This document shows, piece by piece, positions 56,065 to 64,000 of a DNA stretch of 64,000 bases (within the stretch, counting starts at the first letter, position 1; each line of letters opens with the position of its first letter). The notes beneath the pieces are model-generated. The model saw only the letters and a program-made list of their open reading frames with translations. It had not been told where the DNA came from and searched no databases. The translations under genes were made by a program, and so were the position numbers. The DNA lies in assembly GCA_965112735.1 (NCBI GenBank), contig OZ218952.1:3038001-3102000 (forward strand), in the 5' to 3' direction. This stretch comes from Phaeosaccion multiseriatum (taxonomy: Eukaryota > Ochrophyta, other classes).

Positions 56065-59000
56065 ATGCAGTTCTGTCGAAAGCTCACTCCAGTGGGGAAA
56101 TCCCTCCTCCCTCGGACCGCGTACGCTTTGCGGCACGGATTCAGAGCTAACTCTGCCGGTGTACCAGCATCGCAGGCGCTGTTCTCAACTTCAACTGCCC
56201 GAGGGGCAGCAGCACGAGCTGAGGGGAGACAGAAGGGAGGTGACAAGAGGAGAGCGACAACGCCGCTGGCACCCTGCACCCAGCATCAGCTCTCCCCACC
56301 CTTGGTGTCAACACCAACCTTTTCTTTCTCCACGAGCGCTGCCACCACTACCACCTCAGCGCAGCCGCCGCCACCTCCCTTCGACAAGATCCTCATCGCA
56401 AACCGAGGAGAGATTGCGTGCAGGGTCATCAGGACTGCGCGTCGTATGGGCATCAAGACGGTGGCAATCTACAGCAGCATCGATGACGGGGCCTTGCACG
56501 TGCGAATGGCGGACGAGGCGGTGTGTGTAGGCCCGGCCCCTGCGCTGCAGAGCTACCTTGACATGGATAAGGTCATGGACGCAATCGTCAGCACAGGGGC
56601 GCAGGCAGTACACCCTGGCTACGGCTTCTTGAGTGAGAACATGGCCTTCTCGGCCGCGTGCGAAAAGGAGGTGAGAGGAGAACAGAAGGGGGGTGGAGTA
56701 GCCATGGTTCGTTCGCCTCACTGGTTGAGTGACTTTCACAGTGACTTGCAGGAAAGGGCAGGGAAGGGAAGGGACGGGAAGGAGGTTTGGAAGGCGAAAG
56801 GGGCTGCTCTGCTCCCTGTTTCTGCTCTGCTTGCTCTGCCCCTGTTGGTGCCCTCTCTGGCGGTCTACATGCTTGCATCCTCTGCTACTGCTTTGTCTGT
56901 GATTCATTCGTTTATCGTTCGCTGGCTGGCTCTAGCTTGCTTGCTTACTTACATACTTACGTTTTGTTTGCGTCTTCCGTGCCTTGCTCTTTTGGCTTGC
57001 TTACTTGCAGGGGGTCAAGTTTATCGGGCCTCCTGCCTCCGCCATTCGGGATATGGGAGACAAAATCGCCTCTAAGATCATCGCACACGACGCAGGGGTC
57101 CATACCATCCCGGGATACAAGGGAGAGATACGCGATATGGAAGAGGTGTGTTTGTGTGAATGTGTGTGTGTGAGAGAGAGTGGGCAGGGAGAGGGAGGGA
57201 GGGAGAGGGAGGGAGGGGAGAGGGAGGGAGGGAGGGAGGGAGGGAGGGGGGGAGGGAGGGAGGGAGGGAGGGAGGAAGAGAGGGAGAAGGAGGGAGGGAG
57301 GACGACGGAACATGCCTTGCCTCTCCCTCCCCACAACTGCCCGATACACCAAACGCACACAACTCTGCTCCTCTTCCTTTAGGCCGTGAGGATCGCCAAT
57401 GAGGTGGGCTATCCCGTGATGATGAAGGCCAGCGCCGGAGGGGGCGGCAAGGGAATGCGCGTCGCCTTCAGTGAGTCCGTGCGTGTGGAGGGATGGTGGG
57501 GGGGTTGTGGGTGGGTGGATAGTGAGTGACCTTCTGTGAGACATACCGGGGATGGACAGTGGGTGGAACCGTAGCGACGTACTGACTTACTGGGAGTGGA
57601 CTCGCGTGTGTGCCTTGTGTTGTAGGTTTGGCGTTGCCGGAAGGAGGGAGGGAGGGAGGAGTAGGGAGGGGGGGAGGGAGGGAGGGAGGTGGTGGAGGGA
57701 TAGGTGGGTGAGTAGTGATCTTCTGGGGCAGATGGTGATCTCCTGGGGAGGGAGGCCGGCGCGGAGGCCCCTATGGTGCCTTTGATTGTCTCTCTTATTG
57801 TACTCGTACCTGACCCGCCCTCCTCTCTCTCTCACTGTAAACACTCGTCCTACCCGACCGTTCCCAACAGACGACGATGAGGTGCGCGAGGGCTTCGAGG
57901 TGTCGAAGAGAGAGGCCATGAGCTCTTTCAACGACGATCGAATGCTCGTGGAGAGGTTTGTGGAGGACGGGCACCACATCGAGATTCAGGTAAGGTTCTT
58001 GTCCTTTCCTTCTCTCCGTTTCCTCTCTTTCTTTCTCTCCTCTCTCTCTCTGCTGCCTCTCTCTCCTTCTCTCTCTCTCTCACTCTCTCTCTCCCCCCCT
58101 TAGGTCGTCGCGGACAGTCACGGGAACGTTGCCGCCTTCCCGGAGAGAGAGTGCTCTGTCCAGCGGAGGCATCAAAAGGTGAGGGAAAGGAGGCGTTTCT
58201 CGAGGCGTTCCTCTCCGTGATCCCTTGCTCCCTCCTGCTCTTGCTCCTGCTTCTGCCGGTGTTTCTACCTTCCACTTGGTTGTGGTTCCGTCCGGTCCTT
58301 CGCTCTGCCCTGCCCAGATACCTTTACCCTATCCATACACCTCTACTCTGCCATCCCCTACCATCCCCTGATGACCATCCACTGCCATCTCTCTCCAGGT
58401 GTTGGAGGAGTCTCCAAGCGTGTTGCTTGACGACAAGACTCGCCGAGAGATGCAGCGACAGGCCATCCTCCTGAGCAAGGCTGTGGGTTATCGGAGCGCT
58501 GGGACGGTGGAGATGCTCTGCGATAACGACCTCAATTTCTACTTTCTGGAGATGAACACCCGGCTGCAGGTTAGTGGAGAGGAGGGGGAGGGGAGGGGAG
58601 GGGAGGGAGGGAGGGAGGGAGGGAGGGAGGGAGGGAGGAAAGGAGAGAGGAAGGGAGGGAGGACTCTCTCTAATTCTCTGCCGACGCTGCGAAGCGAGGG
58701 ATGAGGGCACTAGCTCTCTGGCGAATGGGATGTGCAGTGTTGATGACTGTATGTCGCCCTCTTTCCCTCCCCCCCGGGTCAGGTGGAGCACCCCATCACA
58801 GAAATGATCACGGGCTTCGATCTCGTGGAAGAGGTACGACAGACTTTAGGCACACTGAAGGACAGGCTGCTGCCTTGCCTAGCTCAGCGCTTGTTCGTGT
58901 GGTGTGGCCCATTCTTTTGTCACTCTCTTGCTGCCCCCCTTCCCTGCCACGCACCCCATCCCGCGCCACCCCCATCTCTTCCCATTCCTTCCCATCCACT

Positions 59001-62000
59001 GCCATCCCATCCCAACCACTGCCATCCACTCCATCCCGTTCACTACCAACCCATCCCTATCCACTGCCGTCCACTGCCATCCCCATCACATCCCATCCAC
59101 TGCCGTCCCCATCCCATGCCATCCACTACTATCCCATCCACTGCCATCCCATTCCATTCACCCCATCTCTTCCCATTCCTTCCCATCCACTGCCATCCCA
59201 TGCTTACCCACCCCACACACATCCCCATTCCCTCTTGTTGCCTGTTCTACAGATGATCAACATCGCTGCCGGCAGGCCGATGAGCCCCTCCCTGGCTGCC
59301 GGGCAGGAGTCCGTGCCCTTTGTGGGCCACGCTCTCGAGTCAAGGGTGTATGCTGAGGACCCGATTCGCAACTTTCTCCCCTCCTCCGGCCCATTGGTGG
59401 ACTACATTGTGAGTTGGAGCTGTGGGGTTTCAGTTCTTAGCCCTTGAGACTTTCCAGTTTACTCTACGAGCCCCTGATCTAAGCATTGATACTGATTAAG
59501 CTCACCTGTTTATTGTGAATCCTGTGTCTCACTATCTTGGCCTTCTTTCTTTTCTTTCTTTCTTTCTTTCTTTCTTCCTTCTCTCCTCTTCGCTCTTTTC
59601 TTTCGCATGGCCGTTGGCTGACTGACTGGCTGACTGACGACTGACTGACTGACTGACAGGAGCCCCCTTTGGACGAGTTCAGTGACGCTGGAGAGAAGTG
59701 CCCCCCAACGCGCGTGGACACTGGCGTCTTGGAAGGGAGGTGAGTGGGTTGGGGTCGAGCGGCACAGGCATGGCAGAGACAGAGAGAGAGACCGAGACGG
59801 AGACAGAGAGACGAAAGAGTGCAGCTGCTCACTCGCTCTTTTTGCGTCCCATCCAATCAATGCATCGCCTCCGCGGTCTCTTCCGTGCTATCTGCACTAT
59901 CCCCTCCCCTTCACTTAACCTCCAACCTAACCCCGCCACGGAAACACGCCCCTTGGACTCCCTCCCTCCCTCCCTCCCCCTCTCCGTCCCTCTCTCTCTC
60001 CCTACCTCCGTCCCTCTCCCTCCCTCCATCCCTCCCTCCCTCCGTCCCTCCCCCCCTTTCTCTCTCTCTGCGTCCCTCCCTCCCTCCCTCCCTCCGTCCG
60101 TCCGTCTCTCCCTCCCTCCGTCCCTCCCTCCTTCCCCTTCCTCCCTCCCCTCCCTTCCTCCTTCCCCTCCCTCCCTCCCTCCCTCCCATATCACCAACAG
60201 CTCCATCAGCATGTTCTATGACCCGCTCATCGCCAAGCTCACCACCTTCGGCAAAGACCGCACCAACGCCATTCACCGCATGCGGCACGCGCTGGACAGG
60301 TTGGTGCTACGATGTATGGTTTACAATCACAGACAGCTCATGACCTTAGAAAGCGTCGCATCGCAGCGCATAGAAAGAACCCTTTGATCATGTGATTCGC
60401 CTCTGTGTGTGTGTTTGTGCCTGTGTGTGTGCATGTGTGTGTACCTGTATGCCTGTGTACGTATGTGTGTGTATACATGCAGCTACGTAATCTCAGGCCT
60501 GGGGCACAACGCCGCCTTCCTGCGTGACGTGTGCCGCAACAAGGACTTCGTCGAGGGAAAGTACTCCACCTCCTTCATAGAGAAGGAGTACCCCGACGGG
60601 TGAGTAAGTGAGGGCGTGAGGGCGTGAGGGCGTGAGGGCGTGAGGGAGTGAGTGAGTGAGTGAGTGAGTGAGTGAGTGAGTGAGTGAGTGAGTGAGTGAG
60701 TGAGTGAGTGAGTGAGTCAGTGCATGAGTGAGTCAGTGCATGAGTGAGTGAGTGAGTGAGGGAGTGAGTCAGTGAGGGAGTGAGTCAGTGAGGGAGTGAG
60801 GGAGTGAGGGAGTGCATGAGGGAGGGAACGAGTGAGTGAGTGCGTGAAGGAGGGAATGGGTGAGTGAGTGAGTGAGTGAGTGAGGGAGGGAGGGAGGGAG
60901 GGAGGGAGGGAGTGAATGCGTGCGTGCACACACGGGAAGGGCGAGGGCGAGGGGTGAAGGCGACTTACACAAAGCCAGATACATGCATGTACGGTGTCTT
61001 CCGTGCTCGTATCTTCGTGCAGTGCCATTCACTACAGCGCCCCCCCCCCTCCCACTCCCCTCCTCCCCCCTCTCCCCCAAAAACAGCTTCCACGGCGTGA
61101 CCCTCTCCGAGACAGAGACGCTTGACATGGTTTCTGTGGCTGCCGTGATTCACAAGATCCGTCTCATGAGAGACGACTCCACCACTGGACAGGTGCCCGC
61201 CTTCGTCCCTGCCTCCCACAATGAGCACGTTGTGGTCCTAGGCGGGCCCAAGGGAGAGGCTTACCACACTGTCATCAGCGAGCAGTACTCCGGTGAGGCC
61301 ATACATACACCCCTGTCATCCCCTGCCATCTACTGCCATCCTCTGCCACCCACTGCCATCCCTTGCCATCCCCTGACCCTCCTCCCTCCCCCTGCCCCTC
61401 CCTTAGGTGAGGAGAACGCGTGGGACACTTCGGTGTGTGTCACTCCGATGGGAGAGGATGGGCAGGTGAGCAAGCATAGAAGCAAGCATTTAAGGTCTAC
61501 TCATCCTATCGTGTTGGTTATACACGATAAGATACCAGTCCGCAAAAAACTCATGACTGATTCCTCATGACGCCTTGCCTTGCTTCTACCCTACCTATCT
61601 TTTATCTTCCCTTTTCTTATCATACCTCAATCTCTCTTGTCTTGCCTTGGATCGCCTTGCTCTGCCTTGTCTTGCCTTGCCTGGCCTTACCCTGTATCAC
61701 CAACTGCTTTGCCCTGCAGCTGATCCTGTCTCGGCAGCAGGAGCTTGAGCTGGAGGACGTGGAATGGCCCATGGAGGGGAAGCTCTTCTTGTCAGAGATC
61801 AACGGTCGCCCCAGGGTGGTGCAGTACCATGGCAGCAGAGGCGAAGGTAGTGCAATGCATATACAAACCCAAAATGAATGACTGAATGAACGAATGACTA
61901 ACTGAATAGTGACAACCCCTTCCTTTAGGGGGGGAAACACGGTCACTACCCATCAACCCCCCTCAGTCACCACGTTCGCTTCCCACTCTCTCTCTTTCTC

Positions 62001-63238
62001 CCTTTTTCTCTCTCATTACGTCTCTCTCTCCCCTCCCTCTCTTTTTTTCTCCTTCTTTTCTCTCTCTCCCTCCTTCCGTCCCTCCGTCCCTCCCTCCCTC
62101 CGTCCCTCCCTCCCTCCGGCCCTCCTTCCATCCATCCCTCCCTCCCTCCCTCCCTCCCTCCCTCCCTCCCTCCCTCCCTCTCTCCCTCCCTCCCTCCCTC
62201 CCTCCCTCCCTCCCTCCCTCCCTCCCTCCCCACTCCATCCCCACTCCCTCCCCACTCTCTCCGTCCCTCCCTCCCTCCCTCCCTCCCTCCGTCTTTCTCT
62301 CCCTCCGTCCCTCTCTCCCTCCGTCCTTCTCTCCCTCCTTCCCTCCCTCTTTCCCTCCCTCCGTCCGTCCCTCCCTCCCTCCCTCTCTCCCTCCCTCCCT
62401 CCATCCCCACCCCATCCCCCAGGCCATGACCTCATCATGTGTGGTGCTGTCCATCACGTGGCCGTACGCACTCCTCGAGAGCACTCCCTGAGCATGCACA
62501 TGCTTCCCCCTGTGGTGGAAGATCATTCGAAGGTTTTGCGATGTCCCATGCCCGGGAAGGTCATCAGCGTGGCAGTTACGGTGAGGGGGCGAGAGAGAGG
62601 GAGGGGGGGGAGGGAGAGAGAGAGATTGAAGAAAGAAAGGGGAGAGACCAAGAGTGGGGGGGAAATTCTTCTTTTCGCATCGACTGAGACGTATATCCTG
62701 CTCCTTCGCTCCCTCCCTCCCCTAGCATGGACACGTAGGACAAATACAACCTCGCATAAGCGCACCCGACCTTTGGACATACACCCTCCTTCTCTTCACC
62801 GCATCCGTCCACCCACACTCCATGTCTATGTATGACTTGACCATCTATCCATCCTATGTATCTATCCATATATGTATCTATCCATCCACCTACCTATCCA
62901 TCTTTATTTTCCATCTATCCATCTATTTCTCTACATATCTGTGTATCTATCCCTCTATCTCTCTATGTATCTGTCTATCTGTCTATCTACCTATATCTCT
63001 CTCTATCTTCAACCCTGTTTTCACGTGCTCATACCATCCTATCCTTCTTGACATGGGACAGGAGGGAGAGAGTGTGGAAGACGGGCAGGAGCTGGCGGTG
63101 GTGGAGGCCATGAAGATGCAGAACGTGCTCAGGGCCCAGCAGAGGGGCAGGGTGGACAAGGTGCGCTGCAAGGCCGGGGACACGCTCAAGGTGGACGCCG
63201 TCATGATCGAGTTTGACTTCCACCATGAGGAGGATTAG
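56065..63238 (+). CDS. PCCA: Propionyl-CoA carboxylase alpha chain, mitochondrial
   Basis: Sixteen exons join in phase: 56065-56670, 57011-57145, 57383-57470, 57871-57989, 58104-58178, 58399-58569, 58783-58833, 59253-59408, 59660-59739, 60201-60299, 60483-60599, 61087-61292, 61407-61465, 61720-61846, 62423-62580 and 63062-63238 (~807 aa; mammalian ~728). The first ~110 residues are a basic, Ser/Ala-rich mitochondrial presequence. Biotin carboxylase: [33 protein letters not shown]-grasp [44 protein letters not shown]. An alpha-type BT linker follows. The C-terminal biotinyl domain has [10 protein letters not shown] and the biotin-Lys motif EAMKMQN. It carboxylates propionyl-CoA to methylmalonyl-CoA with the beta chain. 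The PCCA-like BT region argues against methylcrotonyl- or acetyl-CoA carboxylase. Confidence 0.95.
57170..57300. repeat. Intronic GGGA array in PCCA intron 2
   Basis: GAGG/GGGA repeats fill most of the intron from just after the donor (57146) to about 57300. A similar GGGA array occupies the intron after exon 6 (58575-58660). Confidence 0.85.
58930..59220. repeat. Intronic CCATCCACTGCCATCC-type repeat in PCCA
   Basis: The intron between exons 58783-58833 and 59253-59408 is built from many imperfect copies of a ~10-12 bp unit, mostly CCATCCACTG and CCATTCCTTC. Similar units recur at 61311-61380, also in a PCCA intron. The minus-strand counterpart appears near 20221-20280 in a dynein intron. 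Confidence 0.8.
59940..60190. repeat. Intronic CCCT array in PCCA intron 9
   Basis: CCCT/CTCC tetranucleotide repeats form the long pyrimidine tract ending in ATATCACCAACAG at the acceptor of exon 60201-60299. Confidence 0.88.
60600..60905. repeat. Intronic GTGA array beginning at a splice donor
   Basis: From the donor of exon 60483-60599 the intron reads GTGAGTAAGTGAGGGCGTGAGG and then over 200 bp of GTGA, GGGA and GTCAGTGA repeats, before a GGGA block at 60882-60910. Confidence 0.9.
61980..62420. repeat. Intronic CCCT/CTCTCC array in PCCA
   Basis: About 430 bp of CCCT, CCGT and CTCTC repeats in the 576-bp intron between exons 61720-61846 and 62423-62580. It runs right up to the CCCCCAG acceptor. 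Confidence 0.9.
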
Positions 63239-63470
63239 AGCCTTATCTGTGGATAGTGTTCTGTGTCGGATCCGTTCCTCACTCGACGAGAGACGTCCGC
63301 TGGGCTCCTGTCTTCCGAGTCTCCATGCTCTTCAGTGATGACTATTCTAAATTGTTCAAATAGCACCGCGCCCCTGTCAAGTCAGCTAGCGAGGCCTTGA
63401 TGGGGCCAGAGCAGAAGGTGACCCCGGTGGCCACACTCACTTGTTCTCCTGACTTTCACCCTCCTCGTCA
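63239..63470. other. PCCA 3' flank
   Basis: 3' UTR and spacer after the PCCA stop. No coding or repeat signal seen. A modest AT-rich patch at 63340-63362 may hold the polyadenylation site. Confidence 0.5.
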
Positions 63471-64000
63471 TCACCATTGCTCCGTCTCGAGAAAGCCGAG
63501 AAGAGAAGAATTGGATGGGAATGAGGGAGGAATCATCCCTTGGTCTTTGAGCATGGCTGTCTGCTCTTCTAGTAGTACGCTACCTCCAAACACTTGTGTA
63601 ATGTGTCCAACTTCGACATTCTTGCCTTGTCCTGCAAGGGCATCAGAATACACGCATAGTCACAGCCACGCCGATAGTCGTGCTGTCGATACCTTCAGAC
63701 ATCGCATCCGTAGCTGTCGTGTCAGCGCCACTGATGATCGTACCCTCGCAAAAAAGTACCTCCTTTGCCTCCACCGCAGTCTTCTCTCTGCATGGGCCTG
63801 ACCTTAGCCCGCTTGGCCTGCTGCCCTCTCACCCAAGGTCGCCGCTGCCTGCCTGCGATTCTCCACCCACTAAAGAGCCATCCGCTGATTGTCCGGCCTT
63901 TCCAACCTCGCTCCGCACCATCACGTTACGCAAGGTGGTCCGTCGCAAGCCGTTCCGTCATTTCTTCCACCGGAAAGCGCACTCGGTTTTTTCACACATG
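63471..64000 (-). other. Possible 3' exons of an unresolved minus-strand gene
   Basis: On the minus strand, 63653-63471 encodes about 60 residues ending in a stop (YSDALAGQGKNVEVGHI..., FGGSVLLEEQTAML). A second frame just upstream (about 63755-63640) encodes another protein-like stretch (TIISGADTTATDAMSEG, DSTTIGVAVTM), one base out of phase with the first. Further upstream, 63930-63830 encodes Gly/Ser-rich sequence ending at a GTGAGA donor-like site. The pieces could be exons of one gene, or a decayed gene. No family recognised. Confidence 0.3.

Overview
This is a GC-rich, intron-rich nuclear fragment of a eukaryote. Introns mostly begin GTGAGT, GTGAGG or GTAAG and end after a pyrimidine tract and CAG or TAG. 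Three observations together point to a flagellate photosynthetic stramenopile (ochrophyte alga, possibly eustigmatophyte-like). A complete axonemal inner-arm dynein heavy chain implies a motile flagellum. A secreted precursor with an AAF-type cleavage motif is typical of plastids reached through the ER. Mitochondrial enzymes with presequences are also present. The species-level guess is inference.

Layout, left to right: the 3' end of an unrecognised membrane protein (1-687, +); an APH-1 (gamma-secretase subunit) homologue (1617-2541, -), head to head with a secreted cysteine-rich protein (2700-5366, +); a 24-kb dynein heavy chain gene on the minus strand (6631-30833), about 27 exons, with huge low-complexity introns and in-frame homopolymer insertions. 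Next comes a repeat-bounded block (31331-36128). It is flanked by hairpin-forming 32-bp minisatellites and an inverted 21-mer, and holds a retroelement-like ORF and an NHL/PHD-finger gene. Then come an ankyrin-repeat protein (36411-38066, -), a plastid-targeted small protein (38330-39582, +), spliceosomal SmE (39959-40744, -), a mitochondrial BolA (41031-42178, +) and a large membrane-anchored CRAL-TRIO (Sec14-type) protein (43400-51674, -). The right end carries translation elongation factor 1B-gamma (52044-55356, +), the propionyl-CoA carboxylase alpha chain (56065-63238, +) and an unresolved possible minus-strand gene end.

The genes are functionally independent housekeeping or organelle genes, with no operon logic. 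Four divergent (head-to-head) pairs share 158-369 bp of upstream DNA. Exon joins for APH-1, the Cys-rich protein, SmE, BolA, the plastid protein, EEF1G, PCCA, CRAL-TRIO and most of the dynein gene were checked by phase and by family similarity recalled from memory. The PHD gene and the last 600 bp remain uncertain. The most unusual material is the 31.3-36.1 kb repeat-bounded block, splice-site-anchored short arrays, a dispersed TATCACCAAC motif, and a 40-bp duplication that copies the dynein stop codon.
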